In this document: in pieces, positions 12,565 through 22,810 of the stretch
Numbering within the stretch: position 1 is the first letter of the stretch
Layout of the letters: each line of letters starts with the position of its first letter
Position numbers and translations under genes: made by a program
Notes under the pieces: model-generated
Seen by the model: only the letters and a program-made list of their open reading frames with translations
The model's database searches: none
What the model was told of the DNA's origin: nothing
Assembly (NCBI GenBank): GCA_947646735.1
Contig: CANTFK010000785.1
Location: forward strand, 1 to 64,000
Length of the DNA stretch: 64,000 nt
Reading direction: 5' to 3'
Origin: Peronospora farinosa
Taxonomy: Eukaryota; Oomycota; Peronosporomycetes; Peronosporales; Peronosporaceae

Positions 12565-12900
12565 TCACTTGTGTTTGCACCTATTAAGGTATTCGCTCGC
12601 ATCATAACTACAATACAGCACAGCATCAACAACGGTAAAAGGCTCTGGTAAGGTCAGTGTAACATTCTGCGTGTCTAGAAAGAAAATTTTGGGGCACCGA
12701 CTGCGGCATCGATGGCTCTGCGTTGTCAGCGACATCAATAAATTGGAAGACCCATCCACTATTGTAGTTCGAGCCGTCCAATGTCCCTGGAGACTGTCCT
12801 TACTATTAGCATCCCTTTCCTGGTAAGCATAGTAATTAGCTTCACGGCGATCGTGCTGATGTTTCGATCGCATTAGGATTCGTCGCAGCTTTTCGTTCAC
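12565..12900 (-). CDS. Small ORF of unknown function
   Basis: 111 codons, starting MNEKLRRILMRSKHQHDRRE, with no signal peptide and no recognised domain. It has a basic N-terminus. It sits between a gene relic and the four-span gene and may be chance or a remnant; nothing in the sequence shows that it is expressed. Confidence 0.2.
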   Translation of the reverse strand: MNEKLRRILMRSKHQHDRREANYYAYQERDANSKDSLQGHWTARTTIVDGSSNLLMSLTTQSHRCRSRCPKIFFLDTQNVTLTLPEPFTVVDAVLYCSYDASEYLNRCKHK

Positions 12901-13224
12901 TCTTCAAATAAAAACAAAAACAAGAACGCAAGAGTGGGCATCATCGATCTTGGCACTGAAAGCGGTTGGTAAAACCTTTGCCATTTGGGTACCACGTCAC
13001 ATGGAATACGTCACAAAATAAAAAGGAACTGCTCAATACAAAAAATGGCTGCATCCCGTTAATTCTTGTCCCAAATGTATTGATGTCATGTCCCGAATAT
13101 GGCCTCGTCCCGAATATGGCCTTGTCCCGGATTAGTATCTCGAATTGTCTCTCTCGATTTTCATTCTCCAAAACGCTTCGACGCACACATTCACCCAACT
13201 ACCACACGCTTGACAAGTCGAAAG

Positions 13225-13812
13225 ATGGCTCGTGGAGATATGATGCGCTGGTCGCGAGCTCTGCTTCGTTTCTTACAATTCGCCTTTTCACTGATAGCAC
13301 TTGCTACAGTGTCGCGGGCTTTTGTTGGGGCTTCGTACTATGGATACTCAAGTATGTTGGGCAGCAGAGCGGCGACATATACGACCCTAGTGACCTACAC
13401 GGGTATGCTTGTGGGGTTGTTTATGCTCTTGCTTGTAGAGCTGATGCAATTCTATCGGCGTCCAACCCCACGCTGGATTGAGCAGCTGATCGACTTTATC
13501 TTAGCAGTCATGCTGGTTGTCGCTGGAATTGTTTTGGTTGTATCCGACTATGTGTCGAACTGTTCCGTGTACGGTTACATGTTGCGCTGCAACCAGCTAA
13601 AGACAGCGGTTGTCTTTACGTTTCTTGCGTCACTGGCATACTTTGTGTCATTTTTACTCAACTGCTGCGAGAATTTCATGGGTGGTAGCCATAACGGAGA
13701 AAATAGCGACTCAGATGGTGTGGTGAATCACGGTCATCCGGGTGCTGGGTATCACGTTGAGTCCACCCCAACTGGTGCCTCAACACCCAAAGACGCATCC
13801 AACCGGGTGTAA
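13225..13812 (+). CDS. Four-span (MARVEL-like) membrane protein
   Basis: 195 codons from the chosen ATG at 13225 (MARGDMMRWSRALLRFLQF). The frame is open further upstream, but that part reads like untranslated sequence. Four hydrophobic spans are clear: about residues 15-35, 52-75, 89-110 and 128-148. Charged or cysteine-bearing loops separate them, and the cytoplasmic tail is polar and rich in Ser, Gly and His (GENSDSDGVVNHGHPGAG). This is the layout of MARVEL or Nce102-type proteins, which organise membrane domains and trafficking. Function here is inferred from topology only. It is the only intact gene between the inverted arms. Related relics lie at 14214-15255 and, inverted, at 42702-43324. 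No intron is needed. Confidence 0.7.
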   Translation: MARGDMMRWSRALLRFLQFAFSLIALATVSRAFVGASYYGYSSMLGSRAATYTTLVTYTGMLVGLFMLLLVELMQFYRRPTPRWIEQLIDFILAVMLVVAGIVLVVSDYVSNCSVYGYMLRCNQLKTAVVFTFLASLAYFVSFLLNCCENFMGGSHNGENSDSDGVVNHGHPGAGYHVESTPTGASTPKDASNRV

Positions 13813-14213
13813 AATTACTGCTGAAGACGCGAGTTGAGGAGTAGCAGGATGTCCACAATTAAGTTGACAATTTCACAGGAAAATGAACCGTGAATTTCGT
13901 GTTATCTTTATCTGCTCGTCTTGGTGTTGGATCCCTAATTAATCGCTGCTACCACTGTATCGTTTCTTTAACGATTGTGGCCACTAGCATTCCACAATCA
14001 ATATTTGCATGAGGTGCCAAGAGATCAACGACTTTTTTAACAGGAAAAAGTGCAGTTTCAATCTGTTATAGCGTAACCAATTTTAGGGAACTGTGGATAT
14101 TCCTTGTCATTTTCCCGACAGTTGCAGTGCTGCCAGTCTCTAGTCTCAAAAACCATGTCAACCAAAAGCATATCATCATTTTAATTAAGTTTGTTGTTTC
14201 TTTCGTTAGCACA

Positions 14214-15255
14214 ACAATGGTAAGACAGTATTTATAACGTATTCGCCTCGTCTTGACCCGCGTGCTCCTGCGTTTTATTCAATTCTGCAGTTCCTTTATA
14301 GCATATGTGTTGCTACGAACAGCTGGTTGCACGCAACAACGTACTGCAATGGGTAAAAATGTCCTTGTGATTATTGATAATAGTGCGCTCACTTTTGCAC
14401 GATCATCAAGTTTAATAAGTTCATTTATGCGCCCGCTTTTAAATTTTTGTTGCGATTATGTGTGCACTACTCACACTACTTATAAATGTCGTAATCTTGA
14501 TGTGTTTCACCGGGGCTACGAGAAAAAGCCGGATACTCGGGATGGATCAATGGATCTCGAGTTTAACTAATGCTTCGAGCGACGTTTTAATTTGTAAGCT
14601 CGTGATTAGGCCTCCTATTCAGAGTTATGATTCATAAATCTGATTCATTTATATGATTTATGAATCATGAATCTGAATCGGGCGATGTATCATGTATCAT
14701 TAATTATTGACTATAGCCTTTATCACCACAATTTTACTTCAAACAAAAACAAATGATGTATTCAGAACTAGTAAAGAACCACATAAAAGGATTATTAAGC
14801 CTGGAGAAAAGCCTGTTTTGTTTTGATTCATCAGGCACACCAATGCCTCAGTTAACCTAACGACAATGAGCTTCTGTCACCTCACGAATTTTCTTTCGAA
14901 GGAAGTGCTACTTTTAGAGGGACACCGAAGCAGGAATGGTCAAGATGCTTCTGGTATCATAGTGTGAGTAATATCATGAGCAAGTTCTTTTGTCTCAATT
15001 AGTTATTATTTATAAATTTATTATTCAATTAAATTCATGATTCAGATCAATGAAGCATGAATTTTACTGAATAACGAATGGCATTAATGACATACAAATA
15101 TGTCATTAATGCTGACCTAAAAATAGAGCAGGTTAAAGGACCTAATGACGTGAAATTACAAGATTTTGTGCCGTACCACCAAAGCGAGACGCCTACGTCA
15201 GTTGCGCTGTCTACATTCGGTGATCAGTATGAAAAACATGCTTCTAAGGCTTAAG
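14214..15255 (+). pseudogene. Decayed paralogue of the four-span membrane protein
   Basis: Two ends of a gene remain. At 14253 the frame reads LTRVLLRFIQFCSSFIAYVLL, matching the first span of the 13225 gene. At 15155-15255 the frame reads PYHQSETPTSVALSTFGDQY up to a stop, matching the C-terminus of the 42702-43324 gene (SYHQSVTPTSAALSTICHQY). The middle is AT-rich and full of stops, with short palindromes (for example 14640-14680). It lies directly downstream of the intact gene in the same orientation. Confidence 0.6.
15081..15112. repeat. Perfect 14-bp hairpin
   Basis: GCATTAATGACATA is followed after four bases by its exact reverse complement. It lies inside the decayed gene and may be the scar of a small inverted-repeat element. 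Confidence 0.8.
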
Positions 15256-15400
15256 ATGTCAATAGATAAGCTCTTTGTAGCTAGCTACAGGTTTCAGCTA
15301 GCAACAGAATTTTATCACACCTGTTAAGATCAATACAAGCTCCATTTTTTATTTGTTAATAAGTGCTAGTGGCTCGCTGCTGAAATGGGCAAGGTCTAGC
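15235..15400 (+). repeat. 3' flank block shared (inverted) with 42545-42715
   Basis: About 165 bp, including TGTAGCTAGCTACAG and the GGCAAGGTCTAG segment, match 42545-42715 in the opposite orientation. In both places the block lies at the 3' end of the four-span gene family member. It is therefore probably a duplicated 3' untranslated region, not a mobile element. Confidence 0.55.
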
Positions 15401-15440
15401 AAACCCTTGTTATATTGAGGTAAGAAATTCATAAACGATA

Positions 15441-15474
15441 CTCTTCCTGCATTATAGCGATAAAGCAGGAAGAG
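15441..15474. repeat. 10-bp stem hairpin
   Basis: CTCTTCCTGC and GCAGGAAGAG pair perfectly across a 14-base loop (ATTATAGCGATAAA). A weaker version with the same loop (TATAGCGATAAAG) is at about 11960-11997, so the structure has been duplicated. Confidence 0.65.
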
Positions 15475-15527
15475 CATATGTTAGAAAGTCGGAAACAGGC
15501 CAAATCTACCTCTTCCACAAGCATTAG

Positions 15528-15599
15528 AAACGGGGTTACACGACGGTTGTAACATCATTCCGAAAGTTTACGGTTGAAGCTTCCTTTTATTTCATATAA
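15528..15599 (-). repeat. About 70-bp inverted repeat flanking the unique pocket, right copy
   Basis: Mirror image of 11719-11790, with a few mismatches. It directly abuts the outer edge of the right-arm A LTR. Confidence 0.55.
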
Positions 15600-16169
15600 T
15601 GTATTATGATACTTCTCTTTACAGAGGTATTAAGTATGAGCGTTAAAGATACGGTATTCGGTAATACCGTATCTTATCGATTAGGATTCGATAAATCGAC
15701 AACGCTGTACTAAGTACATCATACACAGATGTTTAGACGATACGTCGTCCAATAGCAAAGTCTGCATACAATAATTACTATTATAGTAATTAATCTAGTG
15801 TAGTGTACTTAGAGTAGGACTATTCATAAAATCTTAATGCATCAATAAATCAGTTCTCACTTTGAGTTTAAGATCGCAAGTCGTTCTGACTTGTTCTCTT
15901 GTGCACTTCGTGCGTTGGTTCTCTGAACCTTTAAGCTCTAGCTTGTTCTTGCACTCTGTGCGTTGGTTCTCTGAATCTTAAGCTTATAGCTTGACTGACT
16001 AAAGGTCTCTTTCCTAGTTCCTTAGAACAGGGTGACTTTCAGTCTTTTAATTAGTTCCTTAGAACTAAGTGGCTTTTAGCCGTAAATATATTTAGTTCTA
16101 GGTCTCTATAACTAAGAGGCTTCCAGCCTAAAGTCTTCCTCTGACTAAGAGCTGTGCTGCTCCGCTACA
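15600..16169 (+). repeat. Family A 5' LTR (right copy)
   Basis: 570 bp, TGTATTATGATAC at the start and CTCCGCTACA at the end. It is followed, after two bases, by the primer binding site TGGTAGCACTTG. It carries the same internal palindrome as the left copy. Confidence 0.85.
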
Positions 16170-16229
16170 CTTGGTAGCACTTGTAGTCAATCCTACACCT
16201 GAGACTTTCAAGACTGACCCTATGTGAGG

Positions 16230-18126
16230 ATGGAGAGTCAAAATCACCTCTCTGAGGCGCAACGACTCGCGCGCTAGATAAATTATCTGCGTTCGTTGGG
16301 CCCGATCAAATCGAGGCCCTTTTGGCCCAAGGGTCGGAGGTCCTTAATGCTCGCCTTGAGGCCTTTATTCGTTATGAAGCAACGCTACTCAGGCAGGTCC
16401 ATGACCAGGCAGCGTCAGCTGCGCCTACACAGTACATCCCTGTAACTGTGCCCAATGCAGAGCCAAAGGCTCGCCCAATCGATTAAACGTTGAAACCTTT
16501 GAGGTGAAGGAGGGATAAAGTCTTCTCCTCTGAATCCGAGAAGTTGAAATGGCAATGGATGCCGCCATGCTTGTGTCATATAAGCAACGAGTTGGCCTGG
16601 CCATTTCTAAGCTTTTGCCGAGTTCCTTCAATATAGTTCTCTCATTCACCTCGGTGGATGGAGCTAGAGAGTGGGCTCTAACGAGCGATTTCTTTGTAAA
16701 TGCTACATTCTCCACATGGGAAATGCTTAAAAAGCAATTAACTTGTGTGTTTGCACCGCCTAATCAGGCTTATCGTGTGCGCTTACGCTTCTTAGCTACC
16801 CGACAGGGCAAGAAAGAATTGTCGGACTATGTTTAAGAGTTAAGGACTCCTATTGCTGCTATGCAGCAGGACCCTCTGGCAGAGGTAGTCCAAGTAACCA
16901 TTTTTATGGAAGGACGTAGTACTGTAGTCGCTAGGACGGAGGTTTTTCGTGTTCAGCTTTCGACTTTCGAAGAGGCGGTAAGCATAGCATTTAACGTTGA
17001 ATTTAATTTTAAATCTGCTCGATATGGTCTGCCCTGGTATCAATCAAACACCTCTAACAGGGAGGAACCCATGGACCTCAGTCATGCTGAAGAAGCTGAG
17101 CTTCAAGCTGCTGAGCAGCAATGTAACATCCGTAGATGTTACATGTGCGGAAGCACTAGGCATCTCCGTCCTAGTTGCCCGTTGCGAAAGCAACGTTCAA
17201 ATCGGCAGAGCCGAAACCCTGCTCCTAGTCAAAAGGCGAGCACCGCAGGGGAAAACGTCAACTCCCACTAGGCGCGGGGCGCCCTACTGGGAAAGAACTA
17301 AGTTCTGGTGAATCTTTAGGAGGTAAGGGTAAACGGAGCTTAGCCCCAGGTGGTTCTGTGGATGCTCCCATAGAACAAGATTACAAGTCAGGCTTGTTGG
17401 TTGTGTCGGCAACCGTTAAGGGTTTTGAAAAACCATGGTCAATTCTTATTTACTCAGGGCGTCAGGTAATTATGTCCGACGTCGTTCCCTTGAAGGGAGT
17501 AAGCTGTATGCTGAGGCGCTAGAAGCGCAAGAGGGTGACAGTATAACCGTGCGTCTCGCAACAGGCGTACGTGTCACCGTTCCTTAAGTTCCGTTGAGCT
17601 TAGGTGTGAAGTTCTTAGACTTCAATAGCGTCGAACGCTGTCTTGTCCTAGATTTGGACTCGAAATATGATCTCATTCTCGGTATGGCCTAGCTGGAACG
17701 CCATGAGCCGTGGATCGATTGGAGATACAAAACTTTAGGCGCAACGCGCAATGTTCCTAGCAAAGCTTTGGAGAGTCATGAACCCACCTTCGCTAGGAAA
17801 CAAAAGTGCTATTGGCGCAAGCCATTAACTGATTCAGTTAGTGTGCTGGACATTAGAAAATCCGAGTTGATAAACTCCAATGTCAACAATAATCGTGTCG
17901 AGCAGAGATCAGTGACACCTAGTGGGACGGCACGTACTCCGTTAAGTGATATTCATAGTAATATTGAGACACTGGATATCGGTAATGACATCGGTTCTTG
18001 TATAGAGCAAGTTAAGTTCAATGACCTTGTTAGTGATATTAACTGTAAATGCGATTCACTGGATGTCGATAATGACATTGGCTCTCGTATAGAGCAAGTT
18101 AAGGTCGATAACCTTGTTAGTGATAT
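16230..18126 (+). pseudogene. Family A gag, protease and first linker repeats (right copy)
   Basis: Starts at ATG 16230 (MESQNHLSEAQ) but stops soon after. Capsid-like sequence continues at 16549-17271 and ends with one CCHC knuckle, CYMCGSTRHLRPSC. Past the gag stop, the -1 frame carries SRKAPYWE-type residues as in families B and C, above a one-mismatch hairpin. The slip site has decayed. The protease region at 17430-17710 has stops. 17768-18126 encodes a polar linker with two copies of the DIGS repeat, then the D' insertion. Confidence 0.8.
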
Positions 18127-18979
18127 TGTGGTGGAGTGGATTCTCAAACGACGTGAGAGAACCACAAACACACACAGCGCCGGACTGCCGACTTACGGAG
18201 GGGGTACCCCGATACCGTGTCGCGTCAACCTTGGGTCTCACCTTGTGTACCCGTCGGCTTGGCTGGTCTTGCTCCTCGTTAGACGCAGAAGACTTAAAGA
18301 CTTGGTCTTGTATGGAGGGACTTGGAGCCCACGAGTGGATATGCTTCACTCGGGCCCAGGGTTTCTTGGGCTCAATCGACTGGGTCGAGAGCAGTGCACC
18401 TGGTACTATATACCCCTTCGGTGGCTAACGGTTTCTTGCTCTTTCGACCCCTTTTCTTGTTCGCCGTAGGGAAACCGCTTTCTATAGCGGGTCGTGGAAT
18501 GGGTAAGAACCCACAGACCAAAATACTTCCTGGGGTTCGTTCGAGCTTGAATCTTACCACACGTCTGTCTTCAACGGGGAGGGGGGCCAAAATAAATCCC
18601 TTCCCTGGAACAGGTGGGTAGATCGAAACAAGCTCGCACTTGAGTCTTGACACTAACTTGACACCTCAGGCCAACTATCCTGAGGTTCAACTTGCGTTGC
18701 TTGAGCCATCACCTCACCTGACGTCGGTGGGCCAAAGGGTATCCCGCCCGGAATAGGTGAGGTGACGGAGAGGCTTGAAGGAGGCGCTTGGAGCTGCCAC
18801 GTGTAATGCAAATTCAAGTGTGTTTATTTACCTTATACTTTGTATGCTTTTTCTTGCCTAACCCTAACCCTTTGATCTGGATAGTGCCACGTGTCGACTC
18901 TTCGAGGAAGAACTGGCTCCTTGGTACCTGTACTTCCTGTAATCTTCGATATTCTGTGTACCGATTCTGCACCCTCGGA

Positions 18980-19310
18980 CATTAGGGCCCTGGGCCCCTG
19001 TACCACTGGGCCCCTGTACCCCTGGGCCCCTTAGCCCCTGATTCTCTGTACCCCTTAGCCCCTGGGCCTCTGTACCCCTGGGCCCCTGGGTCCCTGGGCC
19101 CCTGTACCCCTGGGCCCCTGTACCCCTGGGCCCCTGTACCCCTGGGCCCCTGGGCCTCTGTACCCCTGGGCCCCTGGGCCTCTGTACCCCTGGGCCCCTG
19201 TACCCCTGGGCCCCTGGGTCCCTGGGCCTCTCCCCTGGGCCTCTGTACCCCTGGGCCCCTGTACCCCTGGGCCTCTGTACCCCTGGGCCCCTGATCCCTG
19301 ATACCCTGGG
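18980..19310 (+). repeat. GC-rich minisatellite within D' LTR
   Basis: More than 20 head-to-tail copies of a 15-17-bp unit around GGCCCCTGTACCCCT. The left arm has far fewer copies (about 3045-3180), so the array has expanded or contracted since the arms separated. On the other strand it translates as a false collagen-like Gly-Pro repeat. Confidence 0.85.
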
Positions 19311-19479
19311 CTCTTGTACCCTGTGCTCTTGGACCTTGGGCCTGTACCGACTCTGCACGTTGAAATACCTTGTACCTTCTTTGACCTTAGGACCCTAGAC
19401 CACCTCGGGGCACTGACCCTTTCGGGTCCTGGTGTGCGCACGGTAGGGTAACCTTGTACCTTTGACCCTGGACGTTCGA

Positions 19480-19910
19480 TACCCCTGTCCCCGATAGCTG
19501 GTACCCCTGTCCCCGGTGACTGGTACCCCTGTCCCCGGTATCTGGTACCCCTTTCCCCGGTATCTGGTACCCCTTTCCCTGGTGTCCTGTCCCTGGTGAC
19601 TGATACCCTTGTCCCCGGTTACTAGAAACCCTGTCCCCGGTAACTGGTATCCCTGTCTCCGGTAACCTGGACGTTTGATACCCCTGTCCCCGGTGACTGG
19701 TACCCCTGTCCCCGGTAGCTGGTACCCCTGTCCCTGGTGCCCTGTCCCTGGTGCCCTGTCCCTGGTGACTGATACCTTTGTCCCCGGTTACTAGAAGCCC
19801 TGTCCCCGGTAACTGGTATCCCTGTCCCCGGTAACTGAAAACCCTGTCCCTGGTGACTAGTACTCCGGTCCCTGGTGACTGGAAACCCTGTCCCTGGTGA
19901 CCCTCTATTG
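19480..19910 (+). repeat. Second minisatellite within D' LTR
   Basis: About 20 copies of a 20-22-bp unit with the core CCCTGTCCCCGGTRACTGG. The corresponding array in the left arm is at about 2600-2860. Confidence 0.8.
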
Positions 19911-20017
19911 AACCTTGGGACCTTGCGAGGCCTAGCCCTTGTACCCTGGGGCCCCTGTACCCTGGTACCCTGGGGCCTTGTTACCCTGGGCCCCGATTCT
20001 CCTGGCACTTCACCACA

Positions 20018-22256
20018 ATATTTGCTGTAAATGCGATTCACTGGATGTCGGTAATGACATCGGCTCTCGTATAGAGCACGTGAAGGTCGATTACCTTGTT
20101 AGTGATATTGGCTGTAAATGCGATTCACTGGATGTCGGTAATGACATTGGCTCTCGTATAGAGCAAGTGAAGGTCGATGACCTTGTTAGTGAGGTCACTG
20201 GAACTAGTTACTTACTGGATGTCGGTAATGACATCGGCTCTCGTATAGAGCAAGTGAAGGTCGATGACCTTGTTAGTGAAGTCACTGGTACCAGTGACCC
20301 ACTGGATGTCGATATTGACATCGGCCATCGCATAAGGCAGGTAAATGACAAAAGGTCTGTTGACCTTGGGGGTGATGGTATCCCAAGTACTTTGAAGAGT
20401 ACGGTCTCGTCAAGGAGACGGCAGCGTCGCCAGATAGCAGCTGCGAGACGCAAAGCATCTGTTTTATCGCGTAGTCATGTCAGTGACCAGTTATACACCC
20501 TGGTCAACGGAGTGACAGGTGATGTAGATGGTGAGGTTGACCTTGAGGCCCTCCCATCATTAAATGCTCTCTTAGAGCTAGACGAAATGTCTGCGGATGC
20601 ATTTCATCAAACCTTGAAGGCTGGTGATTTATCCGATATGGTGGTCATTCGATCCGACCTCGAGCTGAACGCATCCTCGCTTGTCGATGAGACAGTCCTC
20701 GAAGATACAAAGGCGGCACTAAGTGCACGTAGTGGGGCATCTATTCTGAAGAACCCTTCAGATCCTTACTATGATTAGTCAAGGAATTTCAGGGCGTGGT
20801 GTGTTACGATCCACCGTCTGTTTTACCTCCTGATAGGGGTGTACGTCATGAAATTGACTTGGTTCCTGGAACCAAATACTGCGAAACACGGCAGTATCCT
20901 TTAACCAAAGAACAGTGTGACGTAATTGACGAGTTCTTTCGTGCAAAACACGCAGCGGGTATGGTGCGCGAGAGCAAATCTCTGCACTTGACACCCACTT
21001 TCTGTGTTAAGAAACCGAATGGTAAATGGCGTATCGTTCATGCTTATAATAAGCTCAATGCGGCCACTATACCTGCACAGACGCCAATACCTAGAAAGAA
21101 TGTTCTTCAGAACAATATGGTCGGTTGTACCATGTACAGTGCGATCGACTTAGTCGATGATTAATACCAATTGCTCATGCGAGCTAGTGATATTCCGCTT
21201 ACTGCTGTTAGTACCCCAAGCGGTATGCTCTGGGAGTGGGTGGTAATCCCGTAGGGGCTATCTGAATGCTCCGGCTACGTTTAACCGTTTGGTGACTCAA
21301 TTGTTTCGACCCCATTAAAATTACGCACAGACGTACTTTGATGACATTTGTATCCATAGTCGTGCTGAACATGGGCGGTCGGATATTGATAACCATATAG
21401 TTCATTTACGAGCTGTGCTCGAGTGCATGCGCACTAACAAGCTATATGCTAATGCATCTAAGTGCATCTTCGGGGCCGAAGAGATTCCCTTTCTAGGGTG
21501 CTTCATTGGGAAACGGGGCCTAAGAGCGGATCCCTCCAAAGTCAAAGCCATAGTCGATTGGCCTGTTCCAAAGTCTCAGAAGGACTTGCGTAAATGGCTT
21601 GGCCTTGCCAATTACTTACACAAGTACAACGAGAATTACGCTGATATGGCTCGGCCATTGTCTAATCTCCTTAAAAAGTATGTGGAATGGTGTTGGCATG
21701 CCGAACACGAGGATGCTTTTCAAGCGGTGAAGGCGAGCCTTCTACATGCTCCTATTTTGACTTTGCCAGACCCTGATCAACCGTTTAGGGTCGCCTGTGA
21801 TGCGTCGGAATTTGCCATTGGCAGTGCTTTGTTACAAACAGATGATGACGGACGTGAGCGTGTGATCGCTATTGAATCTCGCCAGCTGAAAGCTGCAGAA
21901 AAGAACTATCCAGTTCAGACAAAGAGCTACTTGCGATGAAGTATGCTCTGGTCAAATTCAAAGTCAATCTGCTGGGCTCAAAGCCTTTTATAATCTATAC
22001 CGATTATGCTTCTCTACGCAGTGCGAATAAGTCGCCGCATCTCTCGCAGAGAATGGCCAGATGGCTGTCATTTTTTGCCGAATACAACTTCGAGATGAAA
22101 TATAAGCCGGGCAAGCAAAATGCTTTGGCTGATGCGTTGTCACGCAGACCTGACTATGAGCTTGCTCATGTTACTACGTTGTCGTTTTCTATCATTGATC
22201 TCATTCGATCGGCGTATGCTAAAGATGATCACTGTATAGAGTTGCTACATGCTCTT
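20018..22256 (+). pseudogene. Family A pol 3' half: repeat linker, RT, RNase H (right copy)
   Basis: 20018-20340 encodes about three further copies of a 33-residue repeat ([19 protein letters not shown]). A polar linker and RT follow: [13 protein letters not shown] at 20846 and YFDDICIHSRAE near 21335, which keeps the YxDD active site. RNase H follows (VACDASEFAIGSALLQ and YTDYASLR), ending in [12 protein letters not shown]. Stops or frameshifts fall at about 20778, 21164 and 21939. The last codons run into the C LTR at 22257, so integrase is missing. Confidence 0.85.
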
Positions 22257-22715
22257 TGTAATGGGGCACCCCCCGACTATACTGATTACAGTATAGTCTA
22301 CTTTCACTGATTACAGTGAAAGCAGGTGCCTCAGAACCTCACGTACACGTGAGCAGAGGAAGCTTATCAACTAAACAAACGCTTAGTTGAGAGGGAAAAG
22401 AAAACTGTATTTAATATAGTTAACTGTCTAATAAAACTAATCTGTTATAACCTATGTCAACTATATTAAACTACAACTATGTATGTTGACAACTTGCCCT
22501 CCACTCATTACGCGCGTCCATCGGTCATTGGTCAGCGCGTTGGTTGATATGATGGCCCATATCAACCAATGAGAGGGCATCTCCAACTTCAAGGAGATCT
22601 AGGAACAATATTATAAGAAAAGATAATATTGTAAAATAGTATTAGTAATAATAATATTTTTATTGACACTTCATATAAGTGTCAATATTATGTAACGGAC
22701 TCAACCCGTTACATC
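22257..22715 (-). repeat. Family C 3' LTR
   Basis: 459 bp, TGTAATGGGG at one end and CCCGTTACA at the other. It pairs with 29425-29886 but differs at many positions, so it is old. Flanking 5-mers (CTCTT before 22257 and CAGCA after 29886) do not match. The present LTR pair is therefore not a simple single insertion. Confidence 0.85.
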
Positions 22716-22728
22716 ACCCCCCCCTCAA
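22716..22728 (-). other. Polypurine tract of family C
   Basis: On the minus strand a run of eight G plus TGA (GAGGGGGGGGTGA) directly precedes the 3' LTR, as expected for plus-strand priming. Families B and D have equivalent tracts. Confidence 0.7.
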
Positions 22729-22810
22729 CCAACAGTCACATTAGTGACTGTTTAGTGACTATGGGAAAGGAGTACTTGTTGGGTTTTCTTTTATTCAACA
22801 ATTTTACGCT

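Larger units (their letters stand above)
18127..20017 (+). mobile_element. Solo LTR of family D' inserted in element A (right copy)
   Basis: 1.89 kb with TGTGGTGGAG start and CTTCACCACA end, flanked by ATAT on both sides. The first 650 bp align with the family D LTR (the block CCGGACTGCCGACTTACGG resembles CCGGACTACCGACTGTCGG at 46528). The rest is two minisatellites: about 18980-19310 (unit CCCCTGGGCCCCTGTA) and about 19480-19910 (unit about 21-22 bp with CCCTGTCCCCGGTAACTGG). No internal element sequence is present, so it is solo. Confidence 0.75.
15600..22449 (+). repeat. Right arm of the inverted repeat
   Basis: Mirror of 49-6480, about 400 bp longer. Most of the difference is in the D' minisatellites, plus an extra stretch of about 40 bp in gag near 16610-16655. 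The match ends inside the C LTR at about 22449, where the left arm is interrupted by a B LTR. Confidence 0.85.

Noticed and set aside
1..22449. Two independent insertions of element A in opposite orientation
   Set aside because: Shared D' insertion, shared frameshifts and the identical A/C junction make independent de novo insertions of an intact A unlikely, although mobilisation of the composite in trans is not excluded.
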